Source: Actinoplanes derwentensis
GTDB taxonomy: Bacteria > Actinomycetota > Actinomycetes > Mycobacteriales > Micromonosporaceae
NCBI RefSeq assembly: GCF_900104725.1
Contig: NZ_LT629758.1
Coordinates: 4,602,501 to 4,666,500, forward strand
Reading direction: 5' to 3'
Length of the DNA stretch: 64,000 nucleotides
Both the position numbers and the translations under genes were made by a program. This document shows, piece after piece, positions 28,329 to 37,517 of the stretch. The notes below the pieces were generated by a model. It searched no databases and was not told the origin of the DNA. It saw only the letters and a program-made list of their open reading frames with translations. The number at the start of each line of letters is the position of its first letter. The first letter of the stretch is position 1.

Positions 28329-29012
28329 ATGACCAGGGCAGATGATGTGGGGCGTCCTTTCTGGCAGGCCCTGGACCCGTCGCACCGCGCTGCCCTGTCC
28401 GCGATGGGCTCGCCTCGCGATTACCCTCCGCAGGCCGTTCTGGTCCGCGAGGGCGACGAGACCGATTTCGCCGTGGTGATCCTCAAGGGTTGTGTCAAGG
28501 TCTCCCTGGAGTCCGCCGGCGGCTATCAGACCGTGCTGGGCTTGCGTGACGCCGGGGACGTGGTGGGTGAGCAGGCCTGCATGGACGGACGGCCACGATC
28601 GGCGACCCTCTCGGCGATCACGCGAGTCGAAGCGCTGATCCTGCACGGCCCTCCGCTGCGCCTCTTCCTGTCCCGTAACGCTGACGTGGCCGCGCTGCTG
28701 CACCGGACGGTCTCCGCCCGGCTTCGCGAGGCCGACCGGCACCGAGCCGCCGCGGGATCCGAGTCCGCGCCTCAACGCTTGGCCTCTCTCTTGCTGGACC
28801 TGGGCCGGAAGTACGGAGTCGCCACCGCCGCCGACGGCATCCGTCTCGAACTGCCCCTCTCGCAGAGCGACCTGGCCGGACTGATCTCGACGTCGCCACG
28901 AACCATCGGACGTGCCCTCGAACAGTGGCGGGACGACAAACTCATCAGCACCGGACGGCAGAGCCTCGTCCTGCTCTCCCCCGAGGATCTGCGGCTCATC
29001 GCCGGCATCTGA
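28329..29012 (+). CDS. Crp/Fnr-family transcriptional regulator
   Basis: 227 residues. The cyclic-nucleotide-binding beta-roll (about 20-130; VVILKGCVKVSLES, GDVVGEQACMDGRPRSATL) is followed by a winged helix (QSDLAGLISTSPRTIGRALEQWRDDKLI). The ATG at 28329 has GAGGAC upstream; the longer frame from 28269 has no such site. The phosphate-binding cassette is only partly conserved, so the ligand (cAMP, another nucleotide or none) is open. Its place beside an island with cyclase-like genes makes a cyclic-nucleotide link tempting, but this is inference. Confidence 0.9.
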   Translation: MTRADDVGRPFWQALDPSHRAALSAMGSPRDYPPQAVLVREGDETDFAVVILKGCVKVSLESAGGYQTVLGLRDAGDVVGEQACMDGRPRSATLSAITRVEALILHGPPLRLFLSRNADVAALLHRTVSARLREADRHRAAAGSESAPQRLASLLLDLGRKYGVATAADGIRLELPLSQSDLAGLISTSPRTIGRALEQWRDDKLISTGRQSLVLLSPEDLRLIAGI

Positions 29013-29262
29013 CCAGCCCGCCGATGGTGCTGTCCGCGGGAACGTCGCAATGCCGCGGCACCGAACCCACGACGATCGGCCGTGTCTCCGCGAGCGCCTT
29101 CGAAGCCCCGTCGGCCTCCATGCCGAGCCCTTCCCCCGCTTACCCATGGGCAGCAGGGGAAGGGATGACCCAGCCGGTATGACCGGCAGATGATCAACCA
29201 CAGGTCATTCATAGAGTTCGATGTTTCGATGCGGTTTCCCCCAACGGCAGAAGGAGGAATCC

Positions 29263-30060
29263 ATGGAGGACAACGAAGCCTTCGTGCGCGAGGTGCACGA
29301 CAAAGGTCTCGCGTACGACCTGCCCGTCATGACCCGGCGGCGGATGCTGTCCGCGGTCGGCGGCGCCGGAGCCCTGGCGGTGGCAGGTGGCACCCTGCTC
29401 AACGGCACCGCGGAACCGGCACTGGCGGCCTGCGCGGCCGAGGTCGACTCGGAGACGGCCGGACCGTACCCGGCCGACGGCTCGAACGGCCCCAACGTCC
29501 GGGTGCTCTCCGGCATCGTCCGCAGTGACATCCGGTCGTCGTTCGGCACGTCGACGACCACCGCCGCGGGCGTACCGCTGCAATTCTCCCTGACCATCAA
29601 CAACGCCGCCTGCACCCCGACGGTGGGCGCGGCCGTCTACGCCTGGCACTGCGACCGGGCCGGGCTGTACTCGCTGTACTCGTCGGGCGTGACGAACCAG
29701 AACTACCTGCGCGGCATCCAGGTCACCAACTCGTCCGGCACGGTCACGTTCACCAGCATCTTCCCCGGCTGTTACGCGGGCAGGTGGCCGCACATCCACT
29801 TCGAGGTCTACTCGTCGCTGGCCGCGGCCACCAGCTCGTCCGGCCTGATCAAGAAGACGTCGCAGATCGCGCTGCCGGAAGCGGTGTCCCGCACGGTCTA
29901 CGCCAGCGCCACCGGCTATTCGCAGAGCGTCACGAACCTGAGCCGGATCACACTGGCCGGTGACATGGTGTTCGGCGACGACCTGGCGGCCACCCAGATG
30001 GCGACCGTGACCGGGTCGGTCTCGGCGGGTTACGTGGCGAACCTGACCATCACCGTCTAG
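29263..30060 (+). CDS. Tat-exported intradiol ring-cleavage dioxygenase-like protein
   Basis: 265 residues. A twin-arginine signal (TRRRML near residue 24, then a hydrophobic stretch) predicts export. The body matches the protocatechuate/catechol 1,2-dioxygenase fold. The Fe(III) ligands can be placed as Tyr136, Tyr171 (PGCYAGR), His177 and His179 (HIH), all present. Substrate unknown; exported members of this family are common in actinobacteria. A strong AAGGAGG site precedes the ATG. A hairpin terminator lies just after the stop. Confidence 0.88.
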   Translation: MEDNEAFVREVHDKGLAYDLPVMTRRRMLSAVGGAGALAVAGGTLLNGTAEPALAACAAEVDSETAGPYPADGSNGPNVRVLSGIVRSDIRSSFGTSTTTAAGVPLQFSLTINNAACTPTVGAAVYAWHCDRAGLYSLYSSGVTNQNYLRGIQVTNSSGTVTFTSIFPGCYAGRWPHIHFEVYSSLAAATSSSGLIKKTSQIALPEAVSRTVYASATGYSQSVTNLSRITLAGDMVFGDDLAATQMATVTGSVSAGYVANLTITV

Positions 30061-30068
30061 TGATGAGA

Positions 30069-30101
30069 GGGGCCGCCGCCCGAGCCGTGGGCGACGGCCC
30101 C
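30069..30101 (+). terminator. Hairpin after the dioxygenase gene
   Basis: GGGGCCG-CCGCCC pairs with GGGCG-A-CGGCCCC around a 7-base loop, 9 bases after the stop at 30060. There is no long T-run, as is common in actinobacteria. Confidence 0.55.
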
Positions 30102-30106
30102 GACCG

Positions 30107-30325
30107 TCAGTTCCGGACCGACCCGTGCGGGTCCAGGAGGTACTTGCGGGCCGCGCCCTGATCGAACTCCTGATATCCCCGCGCGGCCTCGTCGAGGGAG
30201 ATCGGCGTGGCGTTGACGTTGCGGGCGATCTGCACCCGGTCGTACAAAATCGCCATCATCAGTTGATGGTTGTATCTCATGGCGGGGCACTGCCCGGCGA
30301 CGAAGGAATGTGACTTCGCCCAGGC
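30107..30325 (-). pseudogene. fdhA: C-terminal remnant of glutathione-independent formaldehyde dehydrogenase
   Basis: The reverse strand encodes 72 residues beginning WAKSHSFVAGQCP and continuing MRYNHQLMMAILYDRVQ, ISLDEAARGYQEFDQG and AARKYLLDPHGSVRN before TGA. This is the conserved C-terminus of the zinc alcohol-dehydrogenase-superfamily FdhA. An in-frame stop lies immediately upstream (about 30326-30328), where homology ends, so at least 300 residues are missing. The remnant abuts the TPR-like fragment, marking a rearrangement junction. Confidence 0.75.
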
Positions 30326-30329
30326 TTAG

Positions 30330-31221
30330 GGCCGGTACGACCCGGCGCTGACCGCCTTCGACCAGGTCATCGAGGGCAATGACGCGTCCACACGGCCCGA
30401 AGCCGCGTTCCTGTCCGCAGCCTGCCTGCAGAAACTCGGCCGACCCGGACCCGCCCTGCAACGGTCCCGGCTGGCCGAACGGCTGTGGGCCGAGGACGAC
30501 CCCACTCCGGCGGTACGGATCCGGATGGCGGCGAACCTGGTCGTGCAGGCGCTGGTGCTGGGCATTCTCAGGGCCCCTGAGTCCGCGTACCGGAAAAGCT
30601 GGAAAGCAGTGGAGACGGCCGCGAGACCGACGCCGGGGCGGGGGCTGCTGGGCGCGCTGCGGGTGCAGGGGCCGTGCTTGATCGTTCTCGGCCGTTTCCG
30701 GAGGCGGCGGAGGTGTACGAGGAGGCCCTTGCCGGCGCCGACGGGCTGCCGGAGGTTCCGCCGGTCGAATACGGGCTGATCCATCTCGGTCTCGGCAACT
30801 GCCGAGCCTCGTCCGGTCAGGTCGCTGGGGCACGGGATGCGTTCCTGGCCGCGGCCGGGTGCCTGCGCGAGCTTCCCGAGCAGGTCACGCTGATTGCCGG
30901 GGCGCCGATCCCGGCCGCGCGCTGCCACCGGGAACTGGGCGACAACCGGTCCGGGCCGCCCTTGGCCGACGAAGCCGCCGCCCGGTGCGAGGCACTGATC
31001 GTGGACGCCGCGAGCGCGGCCGCACTCGCCGACGTGTACACCGAGGCAATGTGGAGCTGGTCGTCGGCCACGACACCGAGGGTGACGGCCGGGCCGCTGC
31101 CGTTGAGGCCACGCGGATTCTGCAGGCGCTGGCGGACATGGCCCGGGACGCGTTCCGAATGGTGTGCCTCAACGTCCTCGCGGTTCAGGTGCGGGAGATG
31201 GGAATCCGATGCGCGGCATGA
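30330..31221 (+). pseudogene. Broken TPR-like regulatory protein gene
   Basis: Helical, TPR-like coding sequence (GRYDPALTAFDQVIEGND, AFLSAACLQKLGRPGPALQRS) starts directly after an in-frame TAG. It changes frame near 30670-30680 (EAAEVYEEALAGADG, GLGNCRASSGQVAGARDAF) and again near 31050 (ALADMARDAFRMVCLNV). No single frame spans it and it has no start, so it is a frameshifted, 5'-truncated relic. It resembles the C-terminal parts of actinobacterial TPR regulators; exact parent unknown. Confidence 0.55.
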
Positions 31222-31397
31222 CCGGGCTGACCTTCTCGTCACGCAGCATCCGCTACGGCGCCGAGTAACCACCGAGGGCGAACAGATGCTCCTGCTCACT
31301 CGGGTTGCAGCCCGCCGGTCCGTCATCGCGAGCCGCGGGGAAGCCCCACGTCCTCCGGCTGCAACGCCACCGGCAGGCCGCGGTGAACGAGAGCAGC

Positions 31398-31431
31398 ACA
31401 TAGCCCGACCGCCGAGGCGATCGGGCTATGT
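31398..31431 (-). terminator. Hairpin downstream of the RHS/immunity pair
   Basis: ACATAGCCCGA pairs perfectly with TCGGGCTATGT around a 12-base loop, 46 bases past the stop of the small minus-strand gene at 31477. Confidence 0.6.
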
Positions 31432-31476
31432 GTCATCCGAGTGTCCGGAAGACAAGGGAGGTACGCAGGAGACCGG

Positions 31477-31662
31477 CTACCGGATCCTGCGCGCCTCCTC
31501 CTCATTCCAGATCGAGATCTCGCCGTCTCCGTGCTGCTCGATGACGAGTGCTCTGGCCTCCTTCAGAGAAGACGCCATGACAGTGAACTGGGGACCGAAG
31601 TCACCATCGGCGAAGATCACTACTTGGTATTCCAGCAACGGCGGTTCCGGATTCTGGCTCAT
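31477..31662 (-). CDS. Small candidate immunity protein downstream of RHS toxin
   Basis: 61 residues, starting MSQNPEPPLLEYQVVIF and rich in acidic residues. The start is the ATG with a GGGAG site; an upstream in-frame start would overlap the RHS gene. It begins 14 bases after the RHS stop, the position where polymorphic-toxin immunity genes normally lie. No homology is recognised; the alternating hydrophobic pattern suggests a small alpha/beta protein. The immunity role is inferred from position and size. Confidence 0.55.
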   Translation of the reverse strand: MSQNPEPPLLEYQVVIFADGDFGPQFTVMASSLKEARALVIEQHGDGEISIWNEEEARRIR

Positions 31663-31676
31663 ATTGACTCCCACCC

Positions 31677-33923
31677 TCAGTTCAAGCCCGCCAGGCACCT
31701 GGAGCTAAAGCAGATGCCACCGACGATGGTCCCCGGGGATCTCAGCACCTTCGTGATCTCGGCATCACTCATGGTCGCCACATCGTAGACGTGGACGTTC
31801 TGGAAGTATCCGAACGCCTCCACGTCCTTCTCGTAGAAGTCGCGTTCATAGACGAGCTTCCCTTCCGGTGTGCCGTGAGATCCGGAGAGGATGTGGACTT
31901 CATCGCCGTCCCGGCGAGCGTCGTGAACGAGCTTCCGGAAGTCACTCTGGTCGACTAGCTGGTCAGTCAGATAGACCTCGCCGCCCGCAGCGTTCGTGTG
32001 CGCGGTGAACTTGGGTGCTGCGGCAGCTCGTGAGGCTCTTTTCGCTTCTGCCGCCGCTTCGACGGTTCGAGCCGCGTCCGCCGCCGCGTCGGCGACACGG
32101 GCGGCTTTCAAAGCCTTCAACGCCTTGCCGAATCCGAAGGGGATGAAGTTGCTCGCGGCCCAGGCGCAAGGCTCCGCGCCGCCGCCTGTGGCGCAGTCCT
32201 CGAAATCGCTGTAGCCGCTGGTTTCCTTGATCATCTCAAGGGCTTCGGCGCCACGCTTGTTCTGGAGGCCGGCACAGGCAGCCGGGTTTTTGGTGCACCA
32301 GGTGATGTGATATACGGTGCTGAGGTTCGTCTGGTTTACCGACTTGAGATCGACGCCGTACGTCTTCTGGGCGACCTCCTCAGTCGTCGTGCCTCCGCCG
32401 TCCTCGCCGCCGACGTACTCGCCCTCGTCGGTCTCCTCGCCGTTGTGACCGTTGCCGCCGGGGTCAGTGCCGTCGTAGTGGCAACCGCCCCCGCCGCCGA
32501 TGCACGGGTCGAGACCACTCGGGTCGGACAGGGTGATCGGGCTGTTGTTGGCGTAGGAGTAGCCGTTCCACTGCTGTGGGCTGGCCAGGTCCTGGACCGA
32601 GTCGACGGAGATGAAGCGTCCGTTGACCAGGTCGTACTCGCGGGCTCCCAGGTGGATCAGGCCGGTGTCGTCGATGACGCCGCCGACGTAACCGCGGTTG
32701 TTGGGCCACGCCCCGGCCGTACCGCCGCGGGGTGTGCCGTAAGGCGTCTGGCGCCGGGTGGTGGCCTGTTGGGTCGTCGCGTTGACGGCGACACTCGCGG
32801 TGCCTTGATGGTCGGGTGACAACCAGGTCAGGGCGGCGGCGGTACGGGATCCGATGGTGGCCCCGGCGTGGCTGTAGTAGCGGGTGCCCTCGGTCTTGGC
32901 GGTGCTCTTGGTGTAGCGGATCTCCTGGCCCGGCAGGTACAGCGTGGTCCCGGTGGGGTCACGCTGGACGAGCCGGTTGCCGCTGGGGTCGTAGAGGTAG
33001 GTCGTGGTACCGGTGGTGTCGGTGACCGTGTCGACGTGGCCTTCCGCATCCCACGTGAGGATCTGGGTGCCGGCGGTCGCGGTGGGCCGGGTCAGGGTGT
33101 TGCCGGTGGCGTCGTAGGTGTAGGAGCCGGTCCGCGCGCCGGTGGTGCCGGTGACCGCGTGCGGGCGGACGCTGGTGCTGCCCGATGCCGGGTACTGGTA
33201 GTCGGTGGTGGTTTCACCGTCGGTGGTGTGGACGGTCTCGCTGGTGCGGTTGCCGATGGGGTCGACGATCCAGCTGTGCCAGTACGGTGCCGGCCCGCCG
33301 AGTACCGAGGCCGACGGGGCCGCCGCGCAGTCCCCACTGGCCGGGGTGCAGGCCCGGGCCAGCCGGGCGAGGTTGTCGTACCCGAAACACTGGACGTCGT
33401 CGGCCGGATCGGGTGCGGCGTCGGCGATCCTGGTGATGTTGCCAGCGTCGTCGTACCGGTAGGTGGTGTCGGTCAGGATGTACGGGGCCACCGAGTCCCG
33501 GTCGGTGCGGATGCCGGTGAGCCGCCCGGTCTCCAGTTCCCGGGTGTACTTGGTGTAGACCCGGCCACCCGCTCCGGTACCGGTGTAGAGCTTGACCTGG
33601 TCGAGCTGGCCGAGGGCGTTGTAATCGGTGCCGGTGACGTAGGCCTGGTTGGTGGACCCGTACAGGCTGTCGACGGTGATCGGCTGCCCGAGGCTGTTGT
33701 AGTCGTAGGTCAGCCGCTCCGCCGGCAACCCGGCGTTGGCCGCCGGCAGGCTCGTCGACCTGATCGAGCCGTCGACGTTGTAGGTGGTGTTGTACTGGTA
33801 GTTGCCGGACAGACCGGTCTCGGTGGTGGGGATGGCGACTTCGGTGTTACCGGGCTGATAGGCGTCGTTGTAGTCATTGATCTTGAACTGGTAGGCGGCG
33901 CTGCCGACGAACCGCGTCGATGA
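31677..33923 (-). CDS. RHS-repeat protein, 5'-truncated, with C-terminal toxin domain
   Basis: About 748 residues remain. YD-type RHS repeats (YTYDATGNTLTRP, YLYDPSGNRLVQRD) lead into the RHS core (GYVGGVIDDTGLIHLGAREYD, then DPSGLDP), after which the C-terminal part is variable. The last 109 residues form a candidate toxin with SGSHG about 66 residues and GGICFSS about 11 residues from the end, a His-Gly/Cys pair like that of clan CD (caspase-type) peptidases. RHS homology extends to about 33923 (SSTRFVGSAAYQF) and then stops without a start or signal, so the 5' part is lost and the gene may be an orphan toxin tip. Confidence 0.8.
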   Translation of the reverse strand, partial: SSTRFVGSAAYQFKINDYNDAYQPGNTEVAIPTTETGLSGNYQYNTTYNVDGSIRSTSLPAANAGLPAERLTYDYNSLGQPITVDSLYGSTNQAYVTGTDYNALGQLDQVKLYTGTGAGGRVYTKYTRELETGRLTGIRTDRDSVAPYILTDTTYRYDDAGNITRIADAAPDPADDVQCFGYDNLARLARACTPASGDCAAAPSASVLGGPAPYWHSWIVDPIGNRTSETVHTTDGETTTDYQYPASGSTSVRPHAVTGTTGARTGSYTYDATGNTLTRPTATAGTQILTWDAEGHVDTVTDTTGTTTYLYDPSGNRLVQRDPTGTTLYLPGQEIRYTKSTAKTEGTRYYSHAGATIGSRTAAALTWLSPDHQGTASVAVNATTQQATTRRQTPYGTPRGGTAGAWPNNRGYVGGVIDDTGLIHLGAREYDLVNGRFISVDSVQDLASPQQWNGYSYANNSPITLSDPSGLDPCIGGGGGCHYDGTDPGGNGHNGEETDEGEYVGGEDGGGTTTEEVAQKTYGVDLKSVNQTNLSTVYHITWCTKNPAACAGLQNKRGAEALEMIKETSGYSDFEDCATGGGAEPCAWAASNFIPFGFGKALKALKAARVADAAADAARTVEAAAEAKRASRAAAAPKFTAHTNAAGGEVYLTDQLVDQSDFRKLVHDARRDGDEVHILSGSHGTPEGKLVYERDFYEKDVEAFGYFQNVHVYDVATMSDAEITKVLRSPGTIVGGICFSSRCLAGLN

Positions 33924-34519
33924 CTTTAAGGTTTCATGATCACCAATACAAGAGACTTCCCTACGGATAGTAGGCGCAAGGAATACTCAACGAATCCGGT
34001 CCGGATGCCACCAGACGGCGGGGCTCTCGCGAAGGTGACCGGCGTGCGGGCAAACGCCCGGAACCGCCCGCCGACCAGAACAGAACCGTCAGTAGTAGCT
34101 GATAGCGCATATCACCCGCTCACCCGGCCGATGTCCTCGAAGCCGGGCGGGGAGAAGGGAAGCCAAGCGAGGAAAGGAAGGCCGGGCGGAAGGGACGCCG
34201 AGCGGGAAAGGGACGTCCCCGGCCGCGGCAGGCCGGGGACGCAGGGCGGGCGAAGGGTGCTCGCGGGCAGCTGGACGTGAACGCCGCCGCTGGTCGGCGC
34301 CGGTTCAGCGTCGGCCGGGGTGAGCCGGGCTCTGGCGGGACGGGCTCACATCGACGACCATCCCGGTTCTCGGGTGCCCCCGAGGCTACTACCGCGAGGT
34401 GATCGACTGGGCGCTTTCGAGATATCCATCGAGAAATTGGCATCGCCTCGAGGCAATGGACCGATAGTGATCGGCCGAGCGCAGGGCGGCTAGGCCCGGT
34501 CGCAGGGCGCGCACGAGCC
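33924..34519. other. Intergenic region between truncated RHS gene and DMT-like gene
   Basis: About 600 bases without a supported gene. The left end is the RHS breakpoint. 34135-34215 is strongly purine-rich on the plus strand. A hairpin lies at 34215-34240. Nothing else is recognised. Confidence 0.5.
34215..34240. terminator. GC-rich hairpin
   Basis: GTCCCCGGCC pairs perfectly with GGCCGGGGAC around GCGGCA. It sits 280 bases past the end of the minus-strand DMT-like gene, so it could end that transcript; there is no T-run. Confidence 0.4.
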
Positions 34520-35758
34520 TCAGGCCGCGGTGACGTCGGAGCGGCTGGCCGGCAGGGCCGCATGTAGGCGGGCCTGGGGCAGCGGCCGGGCGCGGTGCAG
34601 TCCGGGCCCGCCGGCGGGGACCGGACGGCCGGACGGCAGCTGAGGGCCAGCCCAGGAGGGGAGGGCTCCGGGGGCGCTGACCGTACGGTCCGGGGGGATC
34701 CACAGCGGCTGCGGGGTGACCACTGAACCCCACCACGTGACGGTCCCGTAACCGCGGATCAGTGGTGGCTGGAGGGCCGGCCAATACGCCTCGGCGGGGA
34801 TGGCCAGCCGCCACGCCTCGGCGGTGGCGAAGGGCACGAGGGCCCCGGCGCGCGGTGGCGGCACGGTGATCGCGGTGCCGGCCTTGGCCGTGGAACCGGC
34901 CTTGGCGGGGACCGGGTCCGCACCGGCGGGGGCGACGGCCGCGGGCGCGGAGGCCAGGACGACGGCGGAGCTGACGATCGCCACCCCGGCGAGCAGGGCG
35001 GCCAGCTCCCAGCCGGGACGGATGGTGTCGCCGACCAGGGTGAGGGCGATGATCGACGGGAGGACGACCTCGCCGGTCCAGTGGACGGCGGTGACCCGGC
35101 CGACCTCGCCGCCCTGCAGCGCACTGGCGTAGAGCAGCATGCCGGTCAGCGCGAAACCGATCATGGTCCAGGTGACCGGCTCGGTGACGACGGCGACGAC
35201 AGCCGTGGACGCCTGCCGCATCTCGTCGGCGGGGAACTGCAGGGCCCGCCCGGAGATCGCGGCCCCACCGAGGGAGAAGCCGCCGATCAGGGCGATCAGC
35301 CCGGGCCGCCCGGTGCGGGTGGCGCCGTAACCGAGGGCCCACAGGCAGAGCAACGCGGTGACCAGGCCGAGGCGGACCTGGGTGGACGGCAGCATCTCGT
35401 GCTGCTCACCGGCGGAGAGGGCGAGCACACCGAGGGCGCCGGTGGTGCAGACGATGGCGGCGACGTCCCGGCGGCGCAGGGTGGAGCCGAGGAACAGCCA
35501 GGCGGCGACCGCGGTGACCGCGAGCGAGCTGGCCAGGACCGACTCGACGACGTAGACGGCCAGGTGCTGGAGGGCGGCGATGGCCCCGACCCAGGCGACG
35601 ATGTCGAAGGCGATGCCGGCGAGGTAGAGCGGATGGCCGAGGGTGCTGGCGGTGCTGTGGCTGCGTTTGGCGCCGACGGCCTGCAGGATCGAGCCGGTCG
35701 CGTAGCTGAACGCGCCGAACACGGCCATCCCCAGCGCGAACCAGTTCGCAGAGGTCAT
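34520..35758 (-). CDS. DMT-like (EamA-type) multi-spanning membrane protein
   Basis: 412 residues. The first 270 hold about nine or ten transmembrane helices in a drug/metabolite-transporter-like pattern (MAVFGAFSYATGSILQAVGA, VVESVLASSLAVTAVAAWLF, LALGVLALS-type helices). The last 140 residues are a Pro/Ala-rich cytoplasmic or outer tail with aromatic motifs. It lies 63 bases downstream of the polysaccharide genes on the same strand, so it may help export or supply in that locus; the substrate is unknown. Confidence 0.7.
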   Translation of the reverse strand: MTSANWFALGMAVFGAFSYATGSILQAVGAKRSHSTASTLGHPLYLAGIAFDIVAWVGAIAALQHLAVYVVESVLASSLAVTAVAAWLFLGSTLRRRDVAAIVCTTGALGVLALSAGEQHEMLPSTQVRLGLVTALLCLWALGYGATRTGRPGLIALIGGFSLGGAAISGRALQFPADEMRQASTAVVAVVTEPVTWTMIGFALTGMLLYASALQGGEVGRVTAVHWTGEVVLPSIIALTLVGDTIRPGWELAALLAGVAIVSSAVVLASAPAAVAPAGADPVPAKAGSTAKAGTAITVPPPRAGALVPFATAEAWRLAIPAEAYWPALQPPLIRGYGTVTWWGSVVTPQPLWIPPDRTVSAPGALPSWAGPQLPSGRPVPAGGPGLHRARPLPQARLHAALPASRSDVTAA

Positions 35759-35821
35759 CGCCCACCTCCTACAGAATCACGCCGACCACAAGATCACGCT
35801 GAGTAGATCCGAGCCTCACGC

Positions 35822-36871
35822 TCAGATCATAGAACTCATCGATGATCCTTTCGACCCGGACTTCACCGCCTCCGCGATCCGCCGTAGATCACCGGGTCCA
35901 CATCGGTGGTCGACCGGCAGGGTCAGCATCCGGTCGGCGAGGTCGGCCGCGGCCGGATCCGCACTCCAGAACCCGTCCCGGTCCTGCCGCCAGTGCACCG
36001 GCGCGTAGATGCCCTGCCCAGCGAGAAAGCGCAGCAGCTCATCACGCTCGACAGACGATCGGCACATCAGCTGTACGCGGAACCCGCCCGCTTTCACCCC
36101 GAGCGCCGCCGCCACTTCAGCTGAGTTCAGCGCGCTCACCGACCGTACGCCCGCGATGTCCAGAAGCGGCAACAACGCCGCGGTGACCGCACTCGCCGGC
36201 CCGGCACTGCCCAGCAATTGCCTCTCCCCCGCGGTCTGCAGCCGCCGGAAATGGTCCTTGGGCACCGGCCGCCCGTCCAGCCACGCACCTTTGAGCAGCA
36301 TCGCGGCGAGTTTCAGATCGGCGCCCGGAGCCGGCGGCCCCGAAGGCTCCGGCAGGTCCAGCCCGCGCGGCGACCAGAGCAGTGCGCCGTCGGGAAGCGG
36401 CAGGGTCTTGCGCAGCGAGGCGACCACGTAGGACGCGGTGCTGGCGCAGGCCCACGAGCTGAACGGATCGTGCGAGTGGTCCTCGACCACCGGGACGCCG
36501 GGGTGGGCGCGCATCCAGTCGTCCCAGGGCCCGCCGTCCTCGCAGCCGAAGAGGTTCTGGGCGAGGACCACGTCGCCGTCGCGGACCCGCAGCGTGCCGA
36601 AGTCGGGTCCGGTGCCGCCGGGCAGATGCCGGTAGAAGACGATCGGCATCTGATGGGAGAGGAATTCGGCGACCCCCATGCAGAAGTACGAGGGAACGTG
36701 CAACCGCCCTGGAAAGGAACCGAGCAGAGCGCTGAGCGCGCCCGCCGCGGTGGCGAACAACGACCGCCGTTCCGGTAGCCAGCCGGGCAGGCCGCCCCGC
36801 TCATCGCTGAGCAGGACGGCCGGATCCCAGTGGAACTCGGAGCCGATCTCCCGAGGTGGATCAAGCGGCAC
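35822..36871 (-). CDS. DegT/DnrJ-like PLP-dependent protein
   Basis: 349 residues with the fold-type I aminotransferase pattern of the DegT/DnrJ/EryC1 group: VVEDHSHDPFSSW (Asp131 in the cofactor-ring position), the PLP Lys155 in SLRKTLPLPDG, and a C-terminal MCRSSVERDELLRFLAGQGIYAPVHW typical of sugar aminotransferases. It is rather divergent, lacking the usual N-terminal glycine-rich motif. It overlaps the sugar-transferase gene by 11 bases, so a role in amino-sugar synthesis for the surface glycan is likely. Confidence 0.75.
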   Translation of the reverse strand: MPLDPPREIGSEFHWDPAVLLSDERGGLPGWLPERRSLFATAAGALSALLGSFPGRLHVPSYFCMGVAEFLSHQMPIVFYRHLPGGTGPDFGTLRVRDGDVVLAQNLFGCEDGGPWDDWMRAHPGVPVVEDHSHDPFSSWACASTASYVVASLRKTLPLPDGALLWSPRGLDLPEPSGPPAPGADLKLAAMLLKGAWLDGRPVPKDHFRRLQTAGERQLLGSAGPASAVTAALLPLLDIAGVRSVSALNSAEVAAALGVKAGGFRVQLMCRSSVERDELLRFLAGQGIYAPVHWRQDRDGFWSADPAAADLADRMLTLPVDHRCGPGDLRRIAEAVKSGSKGSSMSSMI

Positions 36872-37505
36872 GGGAGACCTCTTCAGGAGACGAGGCCCGG
36901 GTGATGTTGTGCGAGTCGACGTGCACCGGCGGCTCCCCGCGGTTGACGGTGATCGCGGTCCGCCACAGGATCTTCAGGTCGAGCCGCGGCGACCAGTTGT
37001 CGACGTACCAGCGGTCGAGTTCGAACCGCTGCGGCCAGTCGATGTCGTCGCGCCCGTTGACCTGCGCCCACCCGGTGATGCCCGGCTTGACCTCCAGCCG
37101 CCGGGCGTCCTCGGGCGAATAGCAGGCGACCTGTGGGAGTACGTCGGGGCGCGGCCCGACCAGGTTCATCTGCCCGCGGAGCACGTTGAGCAGCTGGGGC
37201 AGTTCGTCGAGGCTGGTGCGCCGCAGGATCCGGCCGCACCGGGTGATCCGCGGGTCGTTCTCGACCAGGCCGAACGGGTCGTCGATGCCGAGTTTCGCGC
37301 TGAGGGCCACCGAGTCGTGGACCATCGAGCGGAACTTGAGCATCCGGAACGGGACGCCGTCCTTGCCGGCCCGGTCCTGGACGAAGAGGACACCCTTGCC
37401 GTCGGCGATCCGGATCCAGGCGGCGACGGCCAGGATCAGCGGGGCCAGTGGTAGAAGCATGAGCAGAGCGGTCAGCCGGTTGAGTCCGTTCCAGACAGAG
37501 CGCAC
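36861..37505 (-). CDS. Undecaprenyl-phosphate sugar transferase (bacterial sugar transferase family)
   Basis: 214 residues. One hydrophobic helix (about 12-33) is followed by the family core: QDRAGKDGVPFRMLKFRSM, RRTSLDELPQLLNVLRGQMNLVGPRP, and KPGITGWAQVNGRDDIDW. These short polyprenol-phosphate phosphoglycosyl transferases add the first sugar to the lipid carrier at the inner membrane. The polytopic N-terminal part of WbaP-type enzymes is absent, as in PglC-like forms. It is 12 bases downstream of the nucleotide-sugar dehydrogenase. Confidence 0.92.
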   Translation of the reverse strand: MRSVWNGLNRLTALLMLLPLAPLILAVAAWIRIADGKGVLFVQDRAGKDGVPFRMLKFRSMVHDSVALSAKLGIDDPFGLVENDPRITRCGRILRRTSLDELPQLLNVLRGQMNLVGPRPDVLPQVACYSPEDARRLEVKPGITGWAQVNGRDDIDWPQRFELDRWYVDNWSPRLDLKILWRTAITVNRGEPPVHVDSHNITRASSPEEVSRAA

Positions 37506-37517
37506 GGTTACCCCCGT

